DNA of 37,277 nucleotides from Brachyspira sp. (GTDB lineage Bacteria; Spirochaetota; Brachyspiria; Brachyspirales; Brachyspiraceae): NCBI RefSeq assembly GCF_029258575.1, contig NZ_JARHYI010000024.1, positions 1 to 37,277 of the forward strand, read 5' to 3'. Shown piece by piece: positions 25,788 to 34,119 of this stretch (position 1 is its first letter; each line of letters starts with the position of its first letter). The notes under the pieces were generated by a model. It saw only the letters and a program-made list of their open reading frames with translations, ran no database searches and was not told where the DNA came from. The position numbers and the translations under genes were made by a program.

Positions 25788-27731
25788 TTACATATCTTTT
25801 TTATATTTTATTACAAAAGCATTATCACTAACAGTTCCTCTTACAGCCTCAAAATCTTTTTCCATAACATTTTTATCATCTATTCCAAAACTAACCATTT
25901 TTGATATATCATATTCTTTTTGAACATCTTTATAAAATATTTTATAGGCTTCTTCAATTAATGATATATGTCTTTGTAATAATGTTTTTATAGTTTTTTT
26001 ATTTATATCTTTAATATTGTATCTTGATTTAGCTTTATCCATAACCCAAGATTTTTCATCTTCTGTATATATATTGTATAATTTTTCAAATTCGCCTATT
26101 AAGGTTTTTATATCATTTATTTTATCATTTTCTAAATTTTTGATAATATTATCTACTCTTTGTTTTGCACATATAAGCCCTCCTATATCTGCCCATTTTT
26201 CAAAAATATTATTTTCATCATATTGCAAACTTGATATTATTTCATCTATATTTTTTGAATTTTTAATATATAAAATTATTTTGTTATGTAAGTACAAATC
26301 TATTGCTATTGAGTATCTTTTTGAATATTTATCCAAAGAAGATTTTTTTATAATCATATTATTGTATGTTAAGAAATTTTTATTATTATCATCAATATTT
26401 TGTTTTTTTATTTCTCTTAATATTTCTTCAGATTTAAGCATTTTTGATACGGTATAAGGACTAAATACATCGAATATTATTAAATCTTTTTTATCCCCTT
26501 TCCTTCTATCTCTGTCTTTCCATTTATTTTCATCTCTTGAAAGTCCTACGCCAAAAAGGTTTAAAGCTGGTATAAGTCTAGTTTGATGATATCCATGTTC
26601 TGTGATATATGAGAAAGGAAAATCAGAGGAGTCAACATTATCATAATGGGATCCTATAACAGTTGAAAATGCTCCTATATGAGAAGGCCATAAAATATAT
26701 GAATTGCTTCCAGTTTTGCATCCTCTTTCCATAAATCCATGATGATAAGGTCCTAATTTATACATATGATTGCTTTGATTTGTTGCACTTCCTGCATTGA
26801 AAAAAGAGAAATGACTTGCTATTAAAAGTGTAGCTTTATGATGAGTAACTGTATAAGGAGCTGCAAATATAGAAAACATTTCTCCATGTTCTCCCTCACA
26901 ATTTGCAAATAGAAGAGAATCCTCACATGAAAATTGTCTTCCTAATTTTACACCTTCACCTATAAATGCTTTTTTTGTAAGAGTGCCATCAACTATATTA
27001 GCTCCTTTAAGAACAATAGAATCTTTTAATATAACAGAAGTTCCTATATATGAAGGACATTCTTTTGTGCTGATTATTGTAGTGTTATTAATTTCATCTG
27101 TATTTTCTATTGTAGTATATGGATCTATTAAAGAGTTTTTTATTAATCTTGCATTTATGATTTTTGCATGCTTTTTTATTTTTCCAAATCTTCTAGTTTT
27201 TTGTTTTGTGTATTGATCTATGATAGAGTTTATTTTTTCACGCATTAATTTTTCATGTCTGTACATTGCAATTAAATATGCTATATGAGAATTAAGCCTA
27301 TTAAAAATTTTTACGCTTCTTCCATCTCCTTCCATAATAGGGGAGGTTTCCACTCCGTTTCCAAAACTACTTTTTCCTTCCATGTATATAGAACCTGCAT
27401 TTTCTATTATTACTCCATTATCTATTTTGTAGTTTGCTATAAATCTTCCTACATTATTGATATATACATTTCCATTAATAAATACATCTATTAAAGTTGC
27501 TCTATTTATAGATGCTAGTAATTTTACTTTTTTATGATATCTTACCATTCCATTAAGTGCATTTATTTTAATTTTTCCATGAAACTTAACATCTTTTATT
27601 CTGCTTAAATCTACATTTTTTATTAATATTTTTTCCCAAGATTGAGAACTGCATCCTTGGGATTTTAGGAAATTTATTTCTTCATTTGTGAGATTTCTAA
27701 AATCATTATCCTGTTTTTTGAAAATATACAT
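25788..27731 (-). CDS. DUF4954-family protein (beta-helix acyl/nucleotidyltransferase-like)
   Basis: 647 residues. The long middle part (about 45-340) shows the repeated hexad pattern of a left-handed parallel beta-helix (IINARLIKNSLIDPYTTIEN, SYIGTSVILKDSIVLKGANI, GEGVKLGRQFSCEDSLLFAN). Conserved stretches YTVTHHKATLLIASHFSFFN, GPYHHGFMERGCKTGSNSYI and DNVDSSDFPFSYITEHGYHQ follow; these match DUF4954, a family of spirochaetes and Bacteroidetes. The last 200 residues are helical and charged. Enzymes with this helix include glucose-1-phosphate nucleotidyltransferases and acyltransferases, but the activity here is unknown. AAGGAA lies about 12 bases before the ATG. No signal peptide, so cytoplasmic. 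Confidence 0.88.
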   Translation of the reverse strand: MYIFKKQDNDFRNLTNEEINFLKSQGCSSQSWEKILIKNVDLSRIKDVKFHGKIKINALNGMVRYHKKVKLLASINRATLIDVFINGNVYINNVGRFIANYKIDNGVIIENAGSIYMEGKSSFGNGVETSPIMEGDGRSVKIFNRLNSHIAYLIAMYRHEKLMREKINSIIDQYTKQKTRRFGKIKKHAKIINARLIKNSLIDPYTTIENTDEINNTTIISTKECPSYIGTSVILKDSIVLKGANIVDGTLTKKAFIGEGVKLGRQFSCEDSLLFANCEGEHGEMFSIFAAPYTVTHHKATLLIASHFSFFNAGSATNQSNHMYKLGPYHHGFMERGCKTGSNSYILWPSHIGAFSTVIGSHYDNVDSSDFPFSYITEHGYHQTRLIPALNLFGVGLSRDENKWKDRDRRKGDKKDLIIFDVFSPYTVSKMLKSEEILREIKKQNIDDNNKNFLTYNNMIIKKSSLDKYSKRYSIAIDLYLHNKIILYIKNSKNIDEIISSLQYDENNIFEKWADIGGLICAKQRVDNIIKNLENDKINDIKTLIGEFEKLYNIYTEDEKSWVMDKAKSRYNIKDINKKTIKTLLQRHISLIEEAYKIFYKDVQKEYDISKMVSFGIDDKNVMEKDFEAVRGTVSDNAFVIKYKKDM

Positions 27732-28101
27732 AACTAAAAAAATTTCCTTATAAAATATTATTTATTTATCATTATGTTAACTTATAAAAAATATGTAAAT
27801 TTTTTGTAAAAATGAAAATTCGTTAAAAAATGAAAAATATTACAGATTATATATCATAATTAAATAATTTGCTATCACTGTATGAAATAAATTTTTATTT
27901 TATTAAAGTTAGTTGATAATATATTAAGTTGTAAAATTTTCATCATCAGTAACAGTTACTGTAATAGAACTTCTTCACCTTTACTTGAAGTAAATCCATC
28001 AAATGTGTATCCGATTTTAGATTTTACTTTTTATATAAAAAATTACAAAAAGATAGATTTTTAATTTATAAATTGAAAATTAAAAAAAATTATATTTATT
28101 A
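27732..28101. other. Gap between divergent DUF4954 and ArsR genes
   Basis: About 370 AT-rich bases before the ArsR promoter. Apart from a coding relic at 27935-28031 I see no gene, hairpin terminator or clear promoter for the DUF4954 gene. Confidence 0.5.
27935..28031 (-). pseudogene. Short relic of a repeat-domain surface protein gene
   Basis: Minus-strand translation gives VKSKIGYTFDGFTSSKGEEV (then LLQ and a stop); with a one-base shift it continues TVTVTDDENFTT. The GYTFDGF core resembles the Listeria-Bacteroides (Flg_new/InlB) repeat of surface proteins, whose units read GYTFDGW. The relic is about 32 codons and has no start. Assignment to that repeat is inference from a short pattern. 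Confidence 0.35.
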
Positions 28102-28154
28102 TTGACTTAATTCTTATATAAGTATATTATAATATTCTAATATACTTATATAAG
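28102..28154 (+). promoter_or_regulatory. Promoter with perfect inverted-repeat operator for the ArsR-type repressor
   Basis: TTGACT (28102-28107), a 17-base spacer, TATTAT (28125-28130). A perfect 16-base inverted repeat overlaps it: CTTATATAAGTATATT (28113-28128) and AATATACTTATATAAG (28139-28154), 10 bases apart. The left arm fills the -35/-10 spacer and the right arm covers the transcription start, so repressor binding would block initiation. Its position fits an ArsR/SmtB autoregulated operator. Confidence 0.8.
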
Positions 28155-28167
28155 AGGTTATGTATTA

Positions 28168-28572
28168 ATGAAAAAGAATACAAAAAAAATAAGTATGAAA
28201 GAAGATAATTTTTATAAAGAAACTGATTATGATGATAATTGCGAAGTAAATGTTTCTGACAGTAATATATCTTCATTCATACCAAAATTACCAAATGATG
28301 AAGAGTTTTCTCTTTTAGCTGATTTTTTTTCTGTATTTTCTGATTCAACAAGATTAAAGATAATATCAGCTTTGAGTGAAAAGGAATTATGCGTACATGA
28401 ATTATCATCATTACTTGATATGAAGCAGCCTTCTGTATCTCAGCATTTAAAGATGCTTTGGCAGGCTAGGGTAGTAAAAAAAAGAAAAGTAGGTCTTCAT
28501 GTTTTTTATAGATTAGATGATGAGCATATAGAAAAAATTTATACTTGGGGGTATGAGCATGTTAAAGAATAA
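28168..28572 (+). CDS. ArsR/SmtB-family metal-responsive repressor
   Basis: 134 residues. The winged helix core runs from about 48 to 120 with FSDSTRLKIISALS (57-70), recognition helix KQPSVSQHLKML (86-97) and wing KKRKVGLHVFYRLDDE. The alpha-5 zinc site of SmtB/CzrA is kept: Asp118, His120, His131 and Glu134 (D-x-H-x10-H-x2-E). The alpha-3 segment reads ELCVHE, with one cysteine and a histidine where CadC has ELCVCD. The N-terminal 40 residues are acidic. Zn(II) is the likeliest ligand (inference). It is autoregulated by the inverted repeat just upstream and its 3' end overlaps the ATPase gene start, so the two are translationally coupled. Confidence 0.92.
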   Translation: MKKNTKKISMKEDNFYKETDYDDNCEVNVSDSNISSFIPKLPNDEEFSLLADFFSVFSDSTRLKIISALSEKELCVHELSSLLDMKQPSVSQHLKMLWQARVVKKRKVGLHVFYRLDDEHIEKIYTWGYEHVKE

Positions 28573-30517
28573 AGAAAGGCTTTTATTTTTATTAGAAATA
28601 GTTTTAGGACTTGTTGTATTAATATTATTATATACTATGCATAAAAGTTTGCATGGCATTATAGAATATATTATTTTCTTTATACCTTATTTTATTTTGG
28701 GAAGGGAAGTATTCAAAAATGCAGCTTTAGATTTTATTAAGGGAAAGTTTATGCGTGAAAGTTTCCTTATGAGCATTGCTACAATAGGAGCTATAATGCT
28801 TCATGAACTTCCTGAGGCTTTGGCTGTACTTATGTTTTATAGAATTGGAGATTATTTTGAAGATATGGCAGTTAATAAATCTAAACGAACAATAGCTGCA
28901 TTAATGGCTATAAGACCCGATTCTGCAAATATTATAAGAGAGAATGGAAAAGTTGAAAAGGTTGATATATCTGAAGTTCATATAAATGATAATATAATAA
29001 TAAATCCATTTGAAAAAGTTCCTCTTGATTCTGTAATATATGAAGGAGAAAGCTGGATTGATACTAAGGCTTTAACAGGAGAGAGCATGCCTAGAAATGT
29101 TAAAGTTAATGATGAAATTCTTGCTGGTACTATTAATGGTGATAATACAATAAAAGCAAAAGTAATAAGAGATTATGGAGAATCATCAATAGCTAAAATA
29201 TTAAAATTAGTTCAGGATTCGCAAAATAGAAAGGCTAGTATAGAGCAGTTTATAAGCAGATTTGCAGGTATATATACACCTATAGTGGTATTTGGTGCTA
29301 TTTTACTTACTGTAATTCCTACTATAATGTATGGTACAGAGGTTTTTGATAATTGGTTCAAACGTTCTTTAACTTTATTGGTAGTATCCTGTCCTTGTGC
29401 TTTTATGGTTGGTATTCCTTTGACATATTTTGCTTCCATAGGCAGAGCTTCAAAATTGGGTATAATGGTTAAAGGTGGTATATTTTTGGACTTTCTTGCA
29501 AAAACTCAAAAAGTTATTTTCGATAAAACAGGTACTCTTACAAAGGGAGAATTTTCAATAAGAGATATATATAATACTGGTTTATATGATAATGAAACTT
29601 TATTTAAATATGCTGCTTATGCTGAAAAAGGTTCTTCCCATCCTATTGCTGTATCAATAATAGAACATTACAAAAATAATCATAATGGTATTATAGATGA
29701 TAATTTGATAAAAAGTCATAAGGATATAAGTGGAAAAGGTGCTTCATCAATAGTTGATAATAAGAATGTATTGATAGGAGGACTTGACTTATTAAAGCAC
29801 AATAATATTGATATAAAAGATATTGAAAAAGATATTAAAGAAAAAAATATAAATGTTCATATAGCAATAGATTCAAAATATGCTGGAGGTTTTTATATTG
29901 ATGACAGTGTGAAAGATGATACTAAAGAGGCTATTGCTTTATTAAATTCTATGAATATAAAAACTGCATTGATAAGTGGAGATAATATTGATAGAGTGGA
30001 GGCATTTGCAAAAGATATGAATATACAATCATTTAAAGGTGGCTGTCTTCCAGAAGATAAAGTAAATGTACTTGAAACTATGATGAAAGATTCAAAGGCT
30101 TCTATATTTGTAGGAGATGGTATTAATGATGCACCTTCTTTGGCACGTGCTGATATTGGTATTGCTATGGGGGGACTTGGTTCTGATGCTGCTATAGAGA
30201 ATGCCGATGTTGTTATTATGGATGATAAGCCTTCAAAAGTTTCTACTGTTATAAAACTTGCTAAGAAAAATCATGTCGTAGTTGTACAGAATATTCTTTT
30301 ATCATTAGTAATAAAATTCGGAGCTATTATTTTGGGAGCTTTGGGACTTGCTTCTATGTGGTTAGCTATATTTGCTGATACTGGTGTTACTGTTATAGTA
30401 GTATTGAATGCTTTGAGGCTTCTTTATCCTTTTGGAGAAAAAGACGATACTGCTAATATAGATATCAAAAATTGCGATATAAAAGTTGGTAATTGTGATT
30501 GTGGTTGTGAGAATTAA
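28559..30517 (+). CDS. Zn(II)/Cd(II)/Pb(II)-type P1B ATPase, no N-terminal metal-binding domain
   Basis: Exports soft divalent metals from the cytoplasm using ATP. 652 residues: membrane helices at the N-terminus, the actuator motif TGES (about 173-176), the metal-binding CPC in SCPCAFMVG (about 277-285), phosphorylation site DKTGTLT (about 322-328), the SSHPIA nucleotide-domain motif (about 359-364), and the hinge GDGINDAPSLA. The last helices carry a lysine (VIKFGAII) and an aspartate (FADTGVTVIVV), as in ZntA. The usual N-terminal HMA domain with CxxC is absent; instead the C-terminus ends NCDIKVGNCDCGCEN with four cysteines. Start: ATG at 28559 has GGGGG 7 bases upstream; an ATG at 28553 is too close to it. 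It overlaps the repressor gene by 14 bases. Confidence 0.93.
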   Translation: MLKNKERLLFLLEIVLGLVVLILLYTMHKSLHGIIEYIIFFIPYFILGREVFKNAALDFIKGKFMRESFLMSIATIGAIMLHELPEALAVLMFYRIGDYFEDMAVNKSKRTIAALMAIRPDSANIIRENGKVEKVDISEVHINDNIIINPFEKVPLDSVIYEGESWIDTKALTGESMPRNVKVNDEILAGTINGDNTIKAKVIRDYGESSIAKILKLVQDSQNRKASIEQFISRFAGIYTPIVVFGAILLTVIPTIMYGTEVFDNWFKRSLTLLVVSCPCAFMVGIPLTYFASIGRASKLGIMVKGGIFLDFLAKTQKVIFDKTGTLTKGEFSIRDIYNTGLYDNETLFKYAAYAEKGSSHPIAVSIIEHYKNNHNGIIDDNLIKSHKDISGKGASSIVDNKNVLIGGLDLLKHNNIDIKDIEKDIKEKNINVHIAIDSKYAGGFYIDDSVKDDTKEAIALLNSMNIKTALISGDNIDRVEAFAKDMNIQSFKGGCLPEDKVNVLETMMKDSKASIFVGDGINDAPSLARADIGIAMGGLGSDAAIENADVVIMDDKPSKVSTVIKLAKKNHVVVVQNILLSLVIKFGAIILGALGLASMWLAIFADTGVTVIVVLNALRLLYPFGEKDDTANIDIKNCDIKVGNCDCGCEN

Positions 30518-30539
30518 TAAATAATTTTATTATATTTAT

Positions 30540-30580
30540 AGAGATGTATATTTTATGTATGCATCTCTATTTTTATATTT
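30540..30580 (+). terminator. Intrinsic terminator after the metal ATPase
   Basis: A 10-base stem, AGAGATGTAT (30540-30549) with ATGCATCTCT (30559-30568; one G-U), a 9-base loop, and the T-rich tail ATTTTTATATTT. Confidence 0.85.
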
Positions 30581-30607
30581 GACATTAAAGAGAAATTATA
30601 ATATTAT
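30579..30607 (+). promoter_or_regulatory. Promoter for the repeat-bearing small ORF and the O-acetyltransferase genes
   Basis: TTGACA (30579-30584), a 17-base spacer, TATTAT (30602-30607); predicted start near 30614. It lies right after the terminator of the metal operon, so the downstream genes have their own transcript. Confidence 0.75.
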
Positions 30608-30640
30608 ATTTGAGATAACTTTATAATAGGAGTCTTAATC

Positions 30641-30736
30641 ATGTTGGTAACCGAACCGAACCGAACCGAACCGCACCCGCTTCGTGCCGCACATTTTATC
30701 TTATTCTTATACAAAACATTCTTTATTTTATTCTAA
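30641..30736 (+). CDS. Tiny leader ORF carrying a pentanucleotide tandem repeat
   Basis: 31 codons: MLVTEPNRTEPHPLRAAHFI then LFLYKTFFILF. It has a strong promoter (30579-30607) and a ribosome binding site AGGAG (30628-30632) 8 bases before the ATG, so it is probably translated. Residues 4-11 are coded by the ACCGA repeat, giving TEPNRTEP. The peptide is unlike known families. It ends 168 bases before the O-acetyltransferase gene. With one more repeat unit, or two fewer, the frame would instead read through to a TGA at 30921-30923, overlapping the acetyltransferase start at 30905 by 19 bases. That alternative frame has no stop over about 80 codons. Whether the peptide has a function or is only a switch is unknown; a dispersed repeat element is the alternative. 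Confidence 0.5.
   Translation: MLVTEPNRTEPHPLRAAHFILFLYKTFFILF
30650..30673 (+). repeat. Pentanucleotide tandem repeat (ACCGA x 4.8)
   Basis: Four perfect ACCGA units (30650-30669) followed by ACCG (30670-30673), then a GC-rich continuation CACCCGCTTCGTGCCGCAC to 30692. Unit length is not a multiple of three, so copy-number change alters the reading frame of the ORF at 30641. Confidence 0.95.
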
Positions 30737-30904
30737 CTTAGTATATTATTACAAATCTTTTAAGCATACTTTATCTTATTTTAGCTTAGTTTTTTATATC
30801 TGTTTTATTCAGCATTCTAATATAATAGGCAATTTATTATATATTTCATTCTATTTAGTAAAAAAAATATTTTTAAATAAAAAATTTATAGTTGTGGAAT
30901 TATT

Positions 30905-32317
30905 ATGTTATTTAGCTCTATGATTTTTTTATGGTTTTTTCTACCTTTAGTGTTTTTTGCCTATTATATAATAGATAAAAGATTTAGAAATGTATGGCTT
31001 CTTATAGCTAGTATTGTATTCTATGCTTGGGGAGGGGCTAATTATACTCTAATAATGTTTTCTTCTATAATTATCAATTATGTTTTTGCATTGTTAATAG
31101 ATAAAGCAATAGAAAAAAATAATACATTAAAAAAGAAAATATATTTAGCCTTATGTATAATCATTAATTTATTAATACTAGGATATTATAAATATACGGA
31201 TTTTGCTATATCAATAATTAATTTAATATCTGCTAAAGAAATAATAGGTTTAAAAAATATAGTTCTTCCTATAGGAATATCTTTCTATACCTTTCAAGCT
31301 TTATCTTATGTTATAGATGTTTATAGAGAAGAAAATAAAGCTCAGAAAAATATTATTAATTTAGCTTTATATATTTCTTTCTTTCCACAGTTAATAGCTG
31401 GACCTATAGTTAAATATCATGATGTAGATATACAAATAATTAAAAGAACAGAGAGTTTAGAAAATATTAGTTATGGTATTAAAAGGTTCATTTATGGACT
31501 GTCTAAAAAAGTAATATTAGCAAATATGTTTGCATTATCCTGTGATGAGATATTAAAACAACCTGTAAGTGAATTAAGTACAGTTTTAGTATGGTTAGCA
31601 GGTTTATTGTATACACTTCAGATTTATTATGATTTTTCTGGTTATTCTGATATGGCTATAGGTCTGGGTTATATGTTTGGATTTAAATTTTTAGAGAATT
31701 TTAATTATCCTTATATATCTAAATCTATTCAAGATTTTTGGAGAAGATGGCATATATCTTTATCTACTTGGTTTAAGGAATATTTATACATTCCATTAGG
31801 TGGTAATAGAAAAGGAAAATATTTTACTTATTTTAATCTATTTATAGTATTTTTTGCTACAGGTTTATGGCATGGAGCTAGTTTTAATTTTATTCTTTGG
31901 GGCTTATGGCATGGACTTTTTTTGATATTAGAGCGTATATTTTTAGGTAAGCTTTTAGAAAAAAATAAATTTGCATTTATTAATCATATATATGTAATAT
32001 TTGTATTTGTATTAGGCTGGGTACTTTTTAGAGCTAATGATTTAAAGCATGCTTTTGATTTATATAAAGTTATGTTTAGTTATCAGGAAAGTATTTATAC
32101 TATAAGATATTTCTTTTATCCGCAAACACAACTTTGTTTTGTATTTGGTATATTATTCAGCGGTTTATTTCAAAGTTTATTTCCAAAGATTAAAGAGGCT
32201 GTATTTTCAAGTAAGATCTATATATTAGAAAGCATTATTCAATTTATACTTCTATTCATTTGTATTATGTATTTGGTGAATGGTACTTACAATCCTTTTA
32301 TTTATTTTAGATTTTAA
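30905..32317 (+). CDS. MBOAT-family O-acetyltransferase (AlgI/PatA-like)
   Basis: 470 residues, with about ten membrane helices. It moves acetyl groups across the cytoplasmic membrane for O-acetylation of an extracellular or periplasmic glycan. Motifs: FYTFQALSYVIDVYRE (about 127-142), YYDFSGYSDMAIGLG (about 241-255), RRWHISLSTWFKEYLYIPLG (280-299) and ATGLWHGASFNFILWGLWHG (318-337) with the catalytic histidine. AlgI, DltB and PatA share these. The AlgX/AlgJ-like gene follows after three bases, forming the usual two-component acetylation pair. Start is ATG at 30905 with GTGGA upstream. The substrate polymer is not indicated by neighbours. Confidence 0.9.
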   Translation: MLFSSMIFLWFFLPLVFFAYYIIDKRFRNVWLLIASIVFYAWGGANYTLIMFSSIIINYVFALLIDKAIEKNNTLKKKIYLALCIIINLLILGYYKYTDFAISIINLISAKEIIGLKNIVLPIGISFYTFQALSYVIDVYREENKAQKNIINLALYISFFPQLIAGPIVKYHDVDIQIIKRTESLENISYGIKRFIYGLSKKVILANMFALSCDEILKQPVSELSTVLVWLAGLLYTLQIYYDFSGYSDMAIGLGYMFGFKFLENFNYPYISKSIQDFWRRWHISLSTWFKEYLYIPLGGNRKGKYFTYFNLFIVFFATGLWHGASFNFILWGLWHGLFLILERIFLGKLLEKNKFAFINHIYVIFVFVLGWVLFRANDLKHAFDLYKVMFSYQESIYTIRYFFYPQTQLCFVFGILFSGLFQSLFPKIKEAVFSSKIYILESIIQFILLFICIMYLVNGTYNPFIYFRF

Positions 32318-32332
32318 TTCTTGGAGAGTTAT

Positions 32333-34057
32333 ATGAAAGATAAAAAATTATTTAAAATACTATTATATGCAGGAATTTCTCTTATTCTAATATTATTTAT
32401 TTTAGGTAATATTAGTAGAAAAGGTTATTTATCATTAGTTTCTATTAATATGGATGATACTTTAAAAATAAATAATATCGATATAGAAGAAACTAAAAAA
32501 TTATTCATATTAGATAATGAATTAGATTATTCTAATTATATATTTACAAATTCTAATATATCAAAATATAGTTATAATTTTAGAATAAGCTATTACAGCA
32601 AAATATTTAGAAATAGTGATATATACGGTGTTTATTTAAATACTAATAGTTTACCTGATTATATAAATAATGTAGAATTTCAAGAGAAAGGAACACCTTT
32701 TGGTATTTTTATTTCATCTGTCAAAATAGAAGAAAATAAAATAGATAATATAAAATATAATTTAAGACTTAAATTTAGTTTTATTATGATACTATTTTTA
32801 TCATTCATATTATTAAATATTTTTATTAATTTTATTATAAAATATAATTTTTGTAAGAATATAAATTTTGTAAATAGATATATTTTTATATTAGTAGTAT
32901 TTTTATGTTTTTTGATAATGCCTAATATTATTTACAAAGTTTTTTATAATAAATTTGATCATACTAATTATGAAGGAAGAATTTTTGCTACAAAACCAGC
33001 ATTTTCATTAAAAGAAATTCATAAATATCCACAGTTATTTGAAATGTATTTTAACGATAGTGTTGCATTTAGAAATGAACTTATTAAATTAAAAACTTTA
33101 TTGGATAGATTTCTGTTTCATAATGTTTTTAATAGTAGAGTTTTTTTAGCAAAGGATAACTGGTTATTTTTAAAAGATAATTGGGTAATGGATAAATATT
33201 TTGGTTTAGATTATGAACACTATACATATGAAAAACTAGAGCAATATACGAATAATTTACTTTTTTTTAGAGATGAATTATCAAAAAGAGGTATAGATTT
33301 TATATTGATGGTATGTAATGATAAACAATTTATATATGATGAATATATGCCAAATTATATTAAAAGAAAAAGTACTGTATCTTCAACAGATAAAATATTA
33401 GAATATATTACTAATAATACAGATATAAAAGTACTTTATACTAAAGATAATTTATTAAAGTATAAATATAAATATCAATTATATTGTAAATATGATACGC
33501 ATTGGAATTATTTAGGTGGTTATATAGGATATATGTCTTTGATGGAAGTATTAAAATTTCCATATATTAATATTGATAATTTGGATATTTTAACATTTAA
33601 TGGGATTTATGAAGAGAAATATAAATATAATGGTGTATATAATGATATGGCTAGAATGTTATCATTAAATAAATTCGATTTTTATAATGATGATAATTAT
33701 TATATAATATCTAATTATCTTGAAGAACAATATTTTCTTAATGCTCCAGATACGCATGGTCATTATTTTAAAACTTTTTCAAGTAATAATTATGCTATAG
33801 ATAAAAAATTATTTATAATAAGAGACTCTTATATGCATAATATGATAGATTATATATCTACAATGTTCAAAGAAGTTATATATGTTCATCCAGAAACTTT
33901 TGATTATACTGCTATATTAAATGAAAATCCAGATATTCTAATATTTGAAACAGTAGAGCGAGGATTACATTATCATTTAGACAAAATAGTTACTTCTCAT
34001 AAAATAATAGAGATGAATAAGGATTTAAAAACTTATACTATTGAAACAAATTATTAA
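32333..34057 (+). CDS. AlgX/AlgJ-like SGNH acetyltransferase, membrane-anchored
   Basis: 574 residues from the ATG at 32333, chosen because GGAGAG lies about 5 bases upstream; a TTG at 32321 overlaps that site. Helix 1 (about 6-26), helices 2 and 3 (about 146-168 and 182-205), then a periplasmic domain with VFLAKDNWLFLKDNW (about 270-284), the catalytic pair in YDTHWNYLGG (DTHW at about 388-391) and the serine in IIRDSYMHNM (about 499). These correspond to the Asp-His-Ser triad of AlgX/AlgJ. It likely takes acetyl from the MBOAT protein and adds it to a surface glycan. The extra N-terminal part (about 30-140) is of unknown role. Confidence 0.85.
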   Translation: MKDKKLFKILLYAGISLILILFILGNISRKGYLSLVSINMDDTLKINNIDIEETKKLFILDNELDYSNYIFTNSNISKYSYNFRISYYSKIFRNSDIYGVYLNTNSLPDYINNVEFQEKGTPFGIFISSVKIEENKIDNIKYNLRLKFSFIMILFLSFILLNIFINFIIKYNFCKNINFVNRYIFILVVFLCFLIMPNIIYKVFYNKFDHTNYEGRIFATKPAFSLKEIHKYPQLFEMYFNDSVAFRNELIKLKTLLDRFLFHNVFNSRVFLAKDNWLFLKDNWVMDKYFGLDYEHYTYEKLEQYTNNLLFFRDELSKRGIDFILMVCNDKQFIYDEYMPNYIKRKSTVSSTDKILEYITNNTDIKVLYTKDNLLKYKYKYQLYCKYDTHWNYLGGYIGYMSLMEVLKFPYINIDNLDILTFNGIYEEKYKYNGVYNDMARMLSLNKFDFYNDDNYYIISNYLEEQYFLNAPDTHGHYFKTFSSNNYAIDKKLFIIRDSYMHNMIDYISTMFKEVIYVHPETFDYTAILNENPDILIFETVERGLHYHLDKIVTSHKIIEMNKDLKTYTIETNY

Positions 34058-34058
34058 A

Positions 34059-34087
34059 TTGACAAATATTTTTATATTTAGTATTAT
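34059..34087 (+). promoter_or_regulatory. Promoter for rsgA
   Basis: TTGACA (34059-34064), a 17-base spacer, TATTAT (34082-34087); expected leader of about 26 bases before the TTG start at 34120. Confidence 0.75.
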
Positions 34088-34119
34088 ATGATTATAATAT
34101 TTTATTTGAGGTTATAATA

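Noticed and set aside
26017-26457. Open frame of 146 codons on plus within the DUF4954 gene
   Set aside because: Antisense of a well supported gene; strongly hydrophobic with no start signal.
30138-30158. CACGTG core as a possible parS site
   Set aside because: It lies within the metal ATPase coding region (GGCACGTGCT) and its flanks do not match the TGTTTCACGTGAAACA consensus.
30684-30923. Open frame (GTG start) of 79 codons before the MBOAT gene as an independent gene
   Set aside because: Its GTG has no ribosome binding site and the peptide is unlike known proteins. It is better explained as the alternative frame of the repeat-bearing leader ORF.
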